Notes under the pieces: generated by a model
What the model saw: the letters and a program-made list of their open reading frames with translations, nothing else
The model's database searches: none
Told to the model about the DNA's origin: nothing
Shown here: positions 13,015 through 24,938 of the stretch, one piece after another
How the letters are laid out: the number at the start of each line of letters is the position of its first letter
How positions within the stretch are numbered: position 1 is the first letter of the stretch
Assembly: GCA_037501455.1 (NCBI GenBank)
Contig: CM074862.1
Span: 60,047,501-60,111,500, forward strand
DNA length: 64,000 bases
From: Lantana camara
Taxonomy: Eukaryota; Streptophyta; Magnoliopsida; Lamiales; Verbenaceae
Reading direction: 5' to 3'
Position numbers and translations under genes: made by a program

Positions 13015-16000
13015 TGTAACAGCCCTACTCAGGGCCAAGTCGAGAAAGGTAAGTAAAGGGTAACTCAGGAAGCGTTTATAATCTCGATCCCTATTAATTC
13101 ACTTCATGCATTGCATTTTATGTGACTTATGTGCTTTTATGTGTTACATTTTTACTAAATGTTCATAGATTTAATTCTTTTCTCTATTTAACTCATACCT
13201 CGAAACTCTTTTCATAAAATCCTAGAATTCTAGTAATCATTCCTTTCTAGCACCTAAAAACCCTTCATATGCTTCAAAACCCATTCCTACAGTTTTAGGT
13301 TAGAAATTACGAAAATACCCCTACAGCGCAAAAATATTCCTACATCTCCCGAAACACTTTCACTACACAATATTTTAACCAAAATAATCCTCACATTATT
13401 TCGAGGATCGTGATACTCTCCTTAAACCATAATTCCTATCCTAACTCCCGTAGTATCAAAAACTGGCAAAAACCCTAGCTTATGATTCGATCATCAATAA
13501 ATCCTTATTCATCTACCTTTTGACATTCAAAATTATAACCAAAACGACCCTCAAATTATTTCATGAATTTTCACGCATTTACCAAAAACTCGATTTCACC
13601 CATAGCATATTTATAAATATTTTCCTATTTAAAAATCATCGTTTTATTTTAAAATAATTAGCTTTTATTCAATAGTCGAAATTATACTTAAAACGATCCT
13701 TGAATTTTTCTCTACAATATAGTGATTTTTCCAAACTTTAAACTTTATCATGGCTTCGTTTATATAATTTTTCCTATGATTTTCATCATCTTCAATGTTC
13801 ATAATTTATAAACGAAAACTCCAAATATTTTATGTTTATAACTAAAACGAAGCTCATTTTTCACTCATTCTTCCATTAATTCACTACATCAAAATTTTAC
13901 CTCTCGACTCTTGAATAAATTTTATATTATTTTTACATTTATTTTTATTCCAAATGACATAATCCATGACCTCATGCTCTTCTAGAAGAATTAAACAAAT
14001 GAGCATAATTTCTCCACATTTCTTAGTTAATTACCTAGCATTTGTTCAACATATTATTTAACCACATCTCCAATTTAATTACCAAGCATTTGTTGAAATC
14101 TTAGGCAACCACATCTCCCATAAACTTTCATTTATTGCTTAGAAACCCCTCATGACTACCTATAAATACCCCCCTTAAGCCTTATTTATACCTCACAATT
14201 CAACACACAAAAATCACTCTCTCCGTCTCCCAAACTCACGCCAACCCCTCTCCCTCTCTCTCTAAGGTATGTTTTCTTCTATTATTTCATGCTTTATATA
14301 ATGTTCTTAGTATAGAAATAATAGTAGCATGCCTAGGATTAATTAAATTATGCTTTAGGAATTTATTTTATGAAATATGTGCATAGTTATTAGTTTAAAT
14401 ATAGTGTGTGCACATTATGGAATTTTATTTAATTACATGCATGAATTATGATATGATATAATGAGATTATGTATATAAATGCTTATGATCTTGTTCATGC
14501 TTAGAGTAATTTATTTAGAATTATTTTTCATAGAAAGTTCATATATTTTGCTATATTATGCTTTAATCTTATGTTATGAATATGAATGTGATAGAACATG
14601 TTACACACCCTCTTTGAATATTCTAATAAGCTCAAGAACATGTTCATAATGTTCTTGAATATGTGCGTGTGCATGTGTGTGCCGTGATCAATGTGTGTGT
14701 GTGTGTGTGAATTTGATTTTGTGTTTTAAAGTGTTTAATTCATATGAAATTGAATAGTAAATGTTTTCAATAGTAATTTTGACTTTTTGGTCAACCAAAA
14801 TCTAATTAATTTCGAAATTATTATAAAAATAATTATAAAATAAGTTTTGGAATTTTTAAAGAAATAAATTTTCCTAAATTTTCCAAAAATCAATAAACTA
14901 TGTAATATTTTCAAAAGATAACCTACATTGTCAAATTAAACCTTGAATTTCATTTCAAACCTTACAATTAGAATTATAATATAGTTAATAAATATTTGAT
15001 TAGTTAAAGATCCCATAAACCCTGAATCTATTAATTAAACGGGTAAATTTAGGGTTTACCGGGAAATCTTTAACGCAATACATAATGTGTACCTTCTATA
15101 ATTATTTTGTTACAATATTGTGTGCAACTAGGTTAGTTAGGAACTAAGAACCTAGTTCTAAGTCCATAGTAGTTATTACTTTCAGGCGAACATAGCATCG
15201 AAGAGTGGAATCCTCACACTTCCACTTAAGTCTCGGTACCGGTGAGGGTTTAAATCTTTTCAACTGAAATCATGATAAAATACTTTACTTTATTTTCTTG
15301 AATTTCCTTTCAAGTTATTCTTCCCTTTATGGGAAAATAATTCTTGTTAATTATTGAAAACATACATTTACCCGAAAAGTACTTAGTACTTTCTTACGGG
15401 TAAATATTCTCGTCTTGCAAGTAAAGTTATTGTTTTTCCTATGGGCCCGGTGGTCTTGGTAGAAGTAGTAGTCCGGGAGGCACGGGCCGAGGTCTACTAT
15501 TATACCAGCCGCCAACTAGATCTTGGTGGTGGTCTAACTGGAGGTTAGTTATTCCACACCAAGTGACGGGAAAAGGTACGTCCCTCCCAAATTCATGTAT
15601 ATCGTCACTAGGGGTAGCTACCTGAGGTGACACTGGAGGAAGAAGGATGGTATTGTTGTATTTCTTTTTACTGAGTAACGACATCTTGATCAATGTCGTT
15701 ACGAATATTCTTGGTTTTTAAGGAGTTAAGGTTGGAGATGCCTAGCTTGCGGGCATAAAATCATTTTCAAAACGGTTCATAAGTTTTCTAAAAAGTATAG
15801 CCTATATTCCCCCTACTCCTATTTCAAACTGATATGAACCGGATATTATTGTCATATATTTATTTGTTACTATATAGTATATACATTTCAAACCAAGACT
15901 TTCTTGGTCAAAACACTTCAAAAATCTTGCTTATAATCATAACCCTCAACCCTCGTCACTTAGTCATTTTGACTAACCCTCCTACTCTTTTAATTCATGA

Positions 16001-16338
16001 TTTCAGGAATCTATACAGCGACGCCTTAGAGGTATCTTGAAGCTTTAAGGTGTCACATTCCAGTTATTTAGAGTGATCACGAGTGCATGTACATCTGACA
16101 ATAAGCACTCTTCTATGAAGTTAGACCTATCGTTGTAATTACTTGTTCAACTCAATAATATGCGTTCCGTTATGTATTGACCCCTTTTATTGCTCAAGTT
16201 TATTTTCCGTTGTAATTAAATTTCATACTCTGGTATTGTATAGTCTTGTCCGTTCGCCGGAGTATTTCTCGAGTGCTAGGTCTCACATCCACTCGGGAAG
16301 TACAACGATGCGGGGTTGTAGTGTTAAGGGGCGCTACA
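13015..16338 (+). mobile_element. Solo LTR C (3324 bp) inside B pol
   Basis: Begins TGTAACAGCCC, ends GGGGCGCTACA, and has perfect 5-bp target duplications and no internal domain. It is therefore a solo LTR left by recombination between two LTRs. It matches the LTR of element G: the 3' end equals G at 44889-44952 reversed. It contains a CT-rich leader (14215-14265), donor TAAG|GTATGT at 14267, a near-perfect inverted repeat at 15374-15390, a branch-point hairpin at 15960-15976 and acceptor TTTCAG at 16006. No gene is visible; a few short frames around 15440-15690 are not supported. Confidence 0.95.
14267..16006 (+). other. Predicted LTR intron of C (1740 bp)
   Basis: The donor TAAG|GTATGT follows a CT-rich exon. 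The acceptor is ATTTCAG|GAATC. The inverted repeat TTAGTCA-TTT-TGACTAA (15960-15976) is followed by C, so its 3' arm forms CTAAC, a good plant branch-point sequence, 30 bases before the acceptor AG. Confidence 0.5.
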
Positions 16339-16343
16339 CATTT

Positions 16344-17885
16344 AAACCGAACTTCTTTCTTGGTTAATCGGGTTAACGGAGCCGCTATCTTAGAAAAATC
16401 CTTAACAAATCTTCGGTAATAGCCGGCTAAACCCAAGAAACTTCGGATCTCGGAAACATTCTTAGGACTCTGCCACTTCGAAACTGCCTCTACTTTCGAA
16501 GGATCCACTTCTAATCCTTGGCTCGAAATGATATGTCCCAAGAAACTCACCCTGTCAATCCAAAACTCACATTTACTGAACTTGGCATAAAGCTGGTTAT
16601 CCCTTAAAGTTCCCAATACCAATCTCAAATGCCGAGCATGATCTTCTTCTGACCTTGAGTACACCAAAATATCATCAATGAAGATCACAACAAACTTATC
16701 CAAATACGGCCGGAAAATCCGATGCATCATGTCCATAAAAGCTTCCGGCGCGTTAGTTAATCCAAATGGCATCACCACAAATTCATAATGTCCATACCGG
16801 GTATTAAATCCGGTCTTAGGAATATCTTCCTCCTTGATCTTTAGCTGATAATATCCCTGTCTTAAATCAAGCTTGGAATACACTCTTAAACCTTGTAGCA
16901 TATCAAACAAATCCTCTATATTAGGCAATGGATATTTATTCTTTACAGTCATCTGATTCAACTCCTGGTAGTCAATGCACATCCTCAAGGTTCCATCTTT
17001 CTTCTTAACAAAGAGAACCGGCGCGCCCCACAGTGACGAACTTGGCCGAATATAACCGTTCTTGAGAAGATCTTCCAGCTGAACTTTCAACTCCTGTAAC
17101 TCTGCCGGTGCCATCCGGTAAGGAGTCTTAGAATAAGGTTCAGATCCCGGATATAAGTCTATTACAAATTCGATCTCTCGATCCGGAGGTAAAGAACCTA
17201 AAACTTCGGGAAACACTTCCAGATATTCCTTCGCCATCTCTGTCTCTTCGAGTTTCGCCTGATCTTTTGGTTTATTCAAGATATAGGCAATAAATCCTGT
17301 TGCCCCATTCCTTATCAACTTGTGAGCCTCAGTGAACGACAAAAGAGGTGCAATCTCCGATTCTTTCCTTACTACCACTTCTTCTCCCAACTTGACTGTC
17401 TTGGAGAAACAATCAACCGTGGCGTGGTACCGAAACAACCAATCCATTCCCAGAATAACCCCATATCTGTTCATCGGCATTACCACCAAATCTGCCTGAA
17501 ATTCTCTGCCTTCAAACCCAAACACACAGTCTCTGACCACCCGATCCATCTCAAGACTTCCACCCAACGGCGAAATCACCTCATAACAAGCATTTAAGCA
17601 CGTAACAGGCAAACACAAAGTATCAATTAATTTGCAAGATATAAAAGAATGAGTAGCGCCAGGGTCAAATAATGCATGTATGTTCGTGTTATGGATGCAT
17701 ATCGTACCTTCCACCATAGCATTGGGATTGGCTTCCACATCTTGCTCTTCACCCGCAAGGGCATATGCACGAGCTGGGATCATCGGCCTCTGAGCTCCCG
17801 GTTGATAGCCTGGAGTCTTATCTGGACAAGTATTGGCCATATGTTTCGTCTTCCCGCAAATCAGACACTGTCCCAACCTCCTTCT
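16344..17885 (-). pseudogene. B pol, 5' part: second zinc knuckle, protease, reverse transcriptase
   Basis: This reads in the same frame as gag, directly after the stop at 17886-17888. It starts with zinc knuckle 2 ([14 protein letters not shown]), then an aspartic protease with [12 protein letters not shown] in place of the usual DSG/DTG. The reverse transcriptase shows [40 protein letters not shown] and the catalytic FIDDILVYS. The sequence is otherwise intact up to the insertion of C at 16343, where an RNase H connection region is cut. The protein would process the polyprotein and copy the element RNA in cytoplasmic particles. Confidence 0.93.
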
Positions 17886-18830
17886 TCAAGTATTGTAAGT
17901 GTGAGTAGGACCTCCACAATACATACAAGGTGGCCTATCATGTCGGGGATCATTAGCAGCTGGAGGTGCTTGTGGATTTAGCGGTGCAGCTACTGTAGGT
18001 CGGAACCTCTTGTTTTGCCCTTGAAATGGCTGAGGAGGGGATACCATAGGCCTCTTCCCTTTTCCAAACCCCGATCCTTGTCCCATTTGCATACGAGGTA
18101 AGGGGTCCTTTTTCTTGTACTCCTCTTCCAATACCAGAGCCCTTTGTACAGTGTCAGCGAAAGATTCGAAGTTATGGCCCGCGTGCCCATGTCTCAGATC
18201 TTGTCTCAATCCAGCTATAAACTTCTTTCCCTTTCTCTTTTCATCCCTTGTAATGTGAGTTGCATATTTTCCAAGCTTGTTGAAAAGGGAAAGATATTGA
18301 GCCACCGTTCGAGTCCCTTGCTTTAGATCCATAAACTCTTGTTCTTTCCTTTCTCGAACGACCTCGGGCACAAAAGCTTCTCTAAACTCTCTTAGAAACA
18401 CTTCCCAATTAATTTCTTCTCCTTCCACCTCGAGTTTCTCCCTAGTACGTTCCCACCAATCATATGCCTCCCCATCCAGTTGGAAAATAGCAAACTGGGC
18501 CTTCTCTTGAGATGTGAATTGTCTAACATTAAAAATCCTCTCAATCCTTGTGAGCCATCCCTCCGATATAGCATCATCCACCGAACCGGAAAACCTTGGT
18601 GGATTATAACTAAAAAACAACCCATGATGATCTCTCGGGTTATTTTGAGGAGGTGCTTGATGTTCAGCTTGCGGTTGTAATGGAGGATCCTGAGCCCTTC
18701 TATGTTCCACATAATTATATACCGCTTCCATAAAATGCTCCATATTCATAGGCGGTTGTGGAGGATTAGGAGAATGATCTCTATGATGATGACGATCCGG
18801 AGACCTTTCCCGATGTCTTCTAGGAGGCAT
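17886..18830 (-). pseudogene. B gag: capsid and first zinc knuckle
   Basis: I take the ATG at 18830 (MPPRRHRERSP); an upstream in-frame GTG at 18839 is less likely. About 314 codons. The N-terminus is basic and rich in Arg, His and Pro. The retrotransposon capsid domain follows, with LDGEAYDWWERTRE and FREAFVPEVVRERKEQEF. Then come a Lys/Pro/Gln-rich linker and knuckle 1 (CMYCGGPTHTYNT). The TGA at 17886-17888 sits exactly at the fourth zinc ligand, and the comparable position in A is cysteine. Thus a single base change separates gag from pol. Gag packages element RNA; here the product would end with an incomplete zinc site. Confidence 0.92.
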
Positions 18831-19024
18831 CCTGTTCACTCAAACAATAACATGCGTGCTAGATTTAGTTCATGCGTGACAATGTATTAAATCAATCAAT
18901 CATTCAAGTCAGAGATCGAAACACCTTATCACATAAAAACGCAAATGCTCCAAATTACAAGTAATTCCTACAGCCGAACGACCTACTGACTCCACACGCA
19001 CTAGAACCCTAGTTTTGTAACCTT
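18831..19024 (-). other. B leader between PBS and gag
   Basis: About 190 non-coding bases. Just after the PBS, in element sense, it carries the TTCTAG motif shared with the leaders of A and H. There is no extra ORF here, unlike element G. Confidence 0.75.
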
Positions 19025-19038
19025 GGGCTCTGATACCA
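19025..19038 (-). promoter_or_regulatory. B primer-binding site (initiator tRNA-Met)
   Basis: In element sense TGGTATCAGAGCCC, 9 bases from the 5' LTR end at 19048. Confidence 0.93.
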
Positions 19039-19047
19039 CTCAAAGGA

Positions 19048-22036
19048 TGTAACGCCCGAGCGCGAGACGTCACATCCCCCCGCACCAGGACCCGACCCGT
19101 ATACGAAATGGATTTCCATACACGTGCCGAATCATAGCGAACGGAGACATACACACTCGCTAAGCCAGGCGGGACTAACCTATAACTTAAACCCCAACAA
19201 CATTCACAACAACCAGAGCAATAAAAAGATAGCGGAAGCAATCATTCATATATTACGTATTGAGCTAGAGCTCTAGGTACCAACATGTATTCCATATATA
19301 GATTGAGCTATACGCTCTATGTACCAATAGTTCAAGAAAGATACATATAGGTACCAATATTCATGTACGCTCCATACATATACAATTCAAAAGTAACAAA
19401 AGTAACCAAATGAATCAAATGCGTGTAAAGGAAAGGCTAGACACGATGCAAGACTCTCCCTGACTGATATCCCGCCTAGCATCCCCTTTCCTGCAAAAAC
19501 AACTGAAACAACTCCGGGTTCAGTCTTAGACAGACTGGTGGGTATAAAAACAGAGGCATAATATCATAATATTGCGGAATTGAAACACATACATGCAAGT
19601 TATAATCCTTATTCGAGGTTTAGAAGCATTTCTCCCAAGCGGGAACATAAAGTACAACGAATAGGATTATAACAATTCATTCGTTCATTAGGTCATTAAT
19701 AGCCCGACGAGAGGGCGTGCATTATCTCCAACCACCACCACGTGTAATCCATTATTCATTCATTCATTACATTCTTTCGTGCACATACATTAGAACATTC
19801 ATTCGTTCATTCATATACTCCTTTTTCCTCCGGGTAGGGAACGGGTTTGCAAGGCCCGAGCCGTCATTCATTAATGCTAGAGGGGTACATGAATCCCCAA
19901 AAGCCGGGACCCCTTTCATCCACTAATCTCCTAGTGAAATCCAGGTTGCCGAAATTGTTGGGACTAGTATATGTGGATTCCCGTCAGCCCATGCTTCCCC
20001 GGTTCACCAATACACTAAGCCCCGGGCCCTCATTCATTGTGATCATTCATACATTTCTCGCCAAAACATTTTGGTAGGACATTCATAATAAAGGCTTTCG
20101 TTCAAAAACATTTGCTCGTTAAAACTTGGCATAAATACCTATATAGGGTTTTGCCTAAAATCTTGCACATTAGGTGTTCGGGTCATATTGTTATCTAATA
20201 GAAGAAAAACCCACCTGATAGACAAAAGAACCCGACAAGCTCTCACTGCCCGACCTCGTCACCCACTGGATCAAGATCTGTGTGACAAAGGTAGTGTGAG
20301 ACTCAATCATGACCACATTAGACGCTCGACTATGCAATAACATGTTTTGGAATGCTTAAAATGCAATAATATGTTCAATTATGGTCATGAATATCATAGA
20401 ATTCAATTAAACACATAATTCACCAAGTTTCGTTCCTTATACGGTAAAACCGTATTCGTTTCCGTTCATATCGTTCATATTTTCATACTTTGCATTCATA
20501 ATTCATCAATATCATATATCAATCATAAACCAATCATAAAACATTACTTTAACATAATCATGTTACATATAATTCATAAATACGAATAATAAACGCAAAA
20601 CAAGCAATAAAAGAGTTCCCCCAAAGCTGCCATTTCAAATGACACGGTCGTGTTGAGTTTTAAAAGGAAACGGACACGGCCGTGTCCGAGGTTTAAAATC
20701 AGAAAAATTCAAAGTCGAGGGCTTGACACGGCCGTGTTGAGTTTTCAAAGCATTTGGACACGGTCGTGTTCAAGATTTAAATTCAGAAAAATCAAAGTCG
20801 AGAGCCCAACACGGCCGTGTCCATTTTTAGTTCAAAGCTGACACGGCCGTGTCAGCTCGTCGTTCTGCGAGGAAAAACAGAGCAGCAGCTCTGTTTTTCG
20901 TGGGAAAAGCTTGCAAAACAGGGGCAGCAACAAGGAAGCTCTTATATTGCACTTAGACATGCTCATACTTCATAAAACTCATACAAATCATGTAATTCAT
21001 TCATATATACAAGAAGTCATGCATAAAATTGGCAAAAGATCATCCAATAACAATTTTTCATTCATGGAAGCTTCAAGCTTCATTAATGTCATAACATGCT
21101 ATACACACCCAACATGAGATTTAAAGATACAGAAATGATGAAGAAGTTACAAGAATCATATTTCATGTATCAAGTTTCCAATTAAACCATGAGATACCAA
21201 AGTTCAAGATCAAACCCCCTATTTATGCTTTCATTCAAACCATATCAATCCTTCCCTCATGCCAAGCTTTCCATAGAAGAAAAGATAGAGGAGAAGATGG
21301 AGATTCTAAATCCTAACTTACCTTGGAAGAAGATGGAGGATTGATCAAGCTTGAGCTCAAAGCTTGGATGAACAAAACAAGGGTATTTTGGAATTCTCCT
21401 CTTCTCTCTTGGATGATGATGATCGATCAAAATGATGAAGTAAGGAGAAAGGGAATGCTGATATTTAGTGCTAATATGGGTCAAATACGGGTCGGTTCAA
21501 GTCCGGTTCGTTTAATAAACGGTTCAAACAAGTTATAAGAAACAAGGTTGTGAAAAGATTCATTGTCGAGAGTTCAAACGGTATCGAAACAATACAAGGT
21601 CAAGTTTAATGGATAGGTAACGTCGAAACAAGTTCAACGCCGGTTACGGATCTCGATTTCGAGGTCCGGAGCTCAAGATATCGCGAACACCGTTCAGGGT
21701 TGCCTATATTCAAATAGGTCCCTAAACTTTCAAAAAGTGGCAATTAAGCCCAAACTCAATTTTCCAATTGAGTCCAAAACATTCAAATAAGTTACAATTA
21801 AGTCCACGATTACACGAAACACATAATTTCATTCAATTAACACCGAATTCACAAAATTCACATTCTCACAATTTCATTCATATATTCATAACACATTTTG
21901 GAATTCATATAAATTTTAAACAATTAAATCAAATTAGAAACAAATTCAATTAGTAAAACAAGATATAAACTCATATAATTAAATGTAAATGCGCACGTAA
22001 CTCTTACCTGCACGTGTGAAAACACGGGGCGTTACA
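19048..22036 (-). repeat. B 5' LTR (2989 bp)
   Basis: Paired with 8012-10979 and flanked on the right by CATAA (22037-22041). It holds an intact 12-bp hairpin at 20872-20899, six GC palindromes at about 20641-20850, a predicted intron from 21321 down to 19491, and the near-acceptor inverted repeat CAGTCT-TAGAC-AGACTG at 19521-19537. Confidence 0.95.
19491..21321 (-). other. Predicted LTR intron of B (5' LTR copy)
   Basis: The same donor (CAAG|GTAAGT) and acceptor (TTTTTGCAG) as in the 3' LTR, 1831 bp. In this transcriptionally relevant copy the near-acceptor hairpin is perfect. Confidence 0.5.
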
Positions 22037-22041
22037 CATAA

Positions 22042-22521
22042 TCAATGGTGAATGGTACACCTAACCATGCATATCACGTGCATCATGGATTTTATTGTTG
22101 TTTTACTTACTTTCTTGTTAGTTGTAACTTGGTTATATATGAGTGAGGAGTATGTGATTAACGTGATGCTACTTGCCCTATGTGACATTTATGTGAATGT
22201 TTTACAATTTGTTCTTTTGCATCGTTGTTTTGGTGTGTCTGAGAGACGGGGTTCCCTCACTCTGTGTTTGAGAGACGGGGCACTCTCATCATTACTTGCT
22301 ATTTGTTTAAACTTGTTATAGTGGCGGATTAGGTTCTCTCTTGGGTGTGTAGACTCCGGTGAGTGAGGGTCGTGATTTGACAGTATTGGAAGGACTTTGT
22401 TGATTGAAGATCTCTTCCGAACTAATCCTTGATGGGGAGTTGCTAACCCGTGTGGGATGAACACGGTAGAGTTACCAAATTCCAGGAATTCGATACAGTG
22501 AATCTGGGGACCAAATTCTTC
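22042..22521 (+). other. A 3' internal segment, non-coding
   Basis: About 480 bp between B and the PPT of A. It carries two GAGAGACGGGG hairpin units (22241-22260, 22270-22287), the CCGTGT-GGGATGA-ACACGG hairpin (22448-22466) and the pre-PPT stem-loop (22500-22518). From about 22365 it is homologous to the internal region of H (GAACTAATCC block). There is no protein signal. A frame at 22052-22321 is short and has no recognisable domain. Confidence 0.75.
22500..22518 (+). promoter_or_regulatory. A pre-PPT stem-loop
   Basis: GAATCTGG-GGA-CCAAATTC: 7 of 8 pairs, one C-A mismatch. Same place and same GGA loop as in B, F, G and H. Confidence 0.65.
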
Positions 22522-22535
22522 TAAGGGGGGGAGAG
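22522..22535 (+). promoter_or_regulatory. A polypurine tract
   Basis: TAAGGGGGGGAGAG directly precedes the 3' LTR, with a single T between. Confidence 0.92.
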
Positions 22536-23072
22536 TTGTAACGCCCAAATTTCCGAAAGTTCAGGTAAGCACGCCATGAGCGGGTCTTCGGGAGTTGGGG
22601 GAATTTAATTTGATCATCTCATTCAATTATTTACAACCTTCATCATATTATATATATTACATCTCTATGCAATTATTTGAATTGTTATTAATGTGAGTTA
22701 TATGAACTAAGTGATATATATGATCTAATTGTAAGAAATGGTCTTAATTGCTGTTTTGTGTAAATTCATGGGCTTAATTGCATTTCATGACTTGGGAGGT
22801 TATATGAAAATTGTGTAGAGATAGAACTCAATTGCATACATTTAAAATTAGAGGGACTTAGTTGCAAATGTGATAAGTCACATGAGTTAGTGGAAGACAT
22901 TTGTGTATATCTATACATTACATTCATAATATATCTTATGTATATCATATTCCCCATATTTTCATTCCATCACATTTCATCAAAGTTCACACACTCACAC
23001 CTACTAAACACCGATCCAAACACCAAGGGAGGAGGAAGGAGGATTTCACCATATTTCAAGCTTTAATTCAAG

Positions 23073-24938
23073 GTGAGAATTGCACAAGTTGAAACATCAT
23101 CATCTTCATCACCTTCATCCTTTCTTTCTTCATAAATAAGGTAGATTGAGAAGTACATGATTTCTTGATTGAAGTAGGGTTTGTTGATTTGAATGTAAAT
23201 CCTTGTTTATTTATGATTAGAAGCATGAGTGGGAGCATTAGACTTCAAAGCTTGCATGATTTCTTGAATAATATGGAAGTTGGAGTTCATGATTTGATAT
23301 GGGTTTGGAATGATGAAAGCTTGATGATTGATGCATGTTTAATGGTTTATATGCTACCTAATTGATGTCTTTAAGTTATATACATGTTATGTGATTATTT
23401 TGGAGCATTTTGGTTGAGTTTACCTTGGGTTTTCATCCCTTTTCTTCCTTCCCCGAAGCTACCCCTGTTTTGGGTCTTTTTCCTCCCGTGGAACAGTACC
23501 CGGGCGGGTACTTTTTGTGCATAAAAAGTACCCGGGCGGGTAGTTTCATCTCGAGAGCTCCTGTACTGCTTTACCCGGGCGGGTAACTTTTCCCTTGAAT
23601 TTTACCCGGCCGGGTACTCCCTCATCCGAACTCCAAATGACCTGATTTTTTATTCTTTGGAGATATCTTGAAGTCTAGAACAATCTCCAACTGGAATCAT
23701 CTCAATATCTTTTCCCATTTGTGAGATATTATCAATTCTTTTTGTTGTCGCTGCTTTACCGACAAACTGCATTTACCCAACTTCAAGCTTACGCCATTTT
23801 CTCCTCACTTTGAACTAGAAAACGAGCCATATATCCTCGGAAAGGTCTTTGTGTCTAGTTTCTTACCCAGCAAGCAAAACACAATTCCAACTTCTATATC
23901 TCAAGATATTCTAGTTTTCCCTCAGCATGTACATTTCCATAAATTGTCGGTTTTTGACAAACTTCACCAAAACCCTTCTTATCGCATTCTTTTCACTTCC
24001 TTGGCTCCCCTATATGACTTATATGATAAATATACTTGACTAATTGATAAGTATGCTCCTAATTGACATTCGTTGATTGTTATTGCATTATATTTTGATC
24101 CATGACTTTGCCGTTCGTCTTAAATGGTTCATATGAGTCGAGTCTCACGTACACGTGTCCTTGTTATACAGATCACATTCCCGGTGACGAGGAGCACGCT
24201 TCTTAGGGTGTTTCCTTGCTTCTTTTGGTTGGTAAAGTAAAGGTGAGGTTTAATTTCTGGATATATAGAACCTTTACAACCCTATGTGATCTTTCGGCCA
24301 AAATGTATCTATATATCCATAATTTTCCAACACCTTATTGATTTTCAAATAATTTACCGAATTGAACCGATTGATTGATTGATTTGGCGAGTAAAGCATG
24401 TTCGCGTTGGGCCCCGAGGGTAGGGTATTGAGCCAACCGAGCAAGCAAGGGCTGACGGGTAACTCTTGCACTATCCTCACCAATTTTGGGATCACCTCTA
24501 AATCCACCAGGAGGTTTGGTGGAGGAAGAAATCCCGTACGTGGGAGTCATGTTCCTGACGTACACCATGCATGGATGGTTGGGTCTTGCAAGCCCACCAT
24601 CACCCGGAGGAAGAAGGAGTTCATGAAACTGTTAATTGTGCACTGTAATTACTTGTATGATAACCTAATAAATTGAAACACTCATGATTGTACACTTATG
24701 GAGAAAGGTTGGAGAATTGCCCTCACTCGCCGGGCCACGGATTGAATTGATAATGATTGAATTATTAAATTGATTAGTTGTAATCTCGGGCGAGAATTAC
24801 TTTAATATTTGAACTTATATTGGTTCTTTCATGAAAACTTACCCGAGATTATAGCTTGCATGGTAATTGTGCTTATATTTATTTAAACCCCTCACTCAGT
24901 CTTTCATAGACTGACACCTCACATTTTCAGTTTTGCAG
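23073..24938 (+). other. Predicted LTR intron of A (3' LTR copy, 1866 bp)
   Basis: The donor is TTCAAG|GTGAGA and the acceptor TTTTGCAG|GTTG. The branch point CTGAC lies in the 3' arm of TCAGTCT-TTCAT-AGACTGA. The 5' LTR has GA at the donor position. An alternative donor AAG|GTAGAT lies about 68 bp downstream in both copies. Confidence 0.45.
23496..23616. repeat. Two pairs of TACCCGG(G/C)CGGGTA palindromes in the A 3' LTR
   Basis: Palindromes start at 23496, 23528, 23571 and 23603, so the two pairs are each 32 bp apart. The first pair is separated by TTTTTGTGCATAAAAA, itself a short inverted repeat. In the 5' LTR one member of the first pair is deleted. Confidence 0.9.

Larger units (their letters stand above)
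8012..22036 (-). mobile_element. Element B: nearly complete Ty3/Gypsy chromovirus (Tekay/Del-like)
   Basis: Minus-strand element of 14.0 kb, including the 3.3-kb solo LTR C. LTRs lie at 8012-10979 and 19048-22036, PBS at 19025-19038, PPT at 10980-10994. The target duplication CATAA is at 8007-8011 and 22037-22041. Domain order is gag, protease, reverse transcriptase, RNase H, integrase, chromodomain. The long LTRs, initiator-Met primer and chromodomain suggest the Tekay/Del lineage of plant chromoviruses. It is disabled by three in-frame stops and by C. Confidence 0.95.

Noticed and set aside
15439..15693. 84-codon minus-strand frame in solo LTR C
   Set aside because: Proline-rich, antisense to the LTR, no homologous frame recognised; likely chance.
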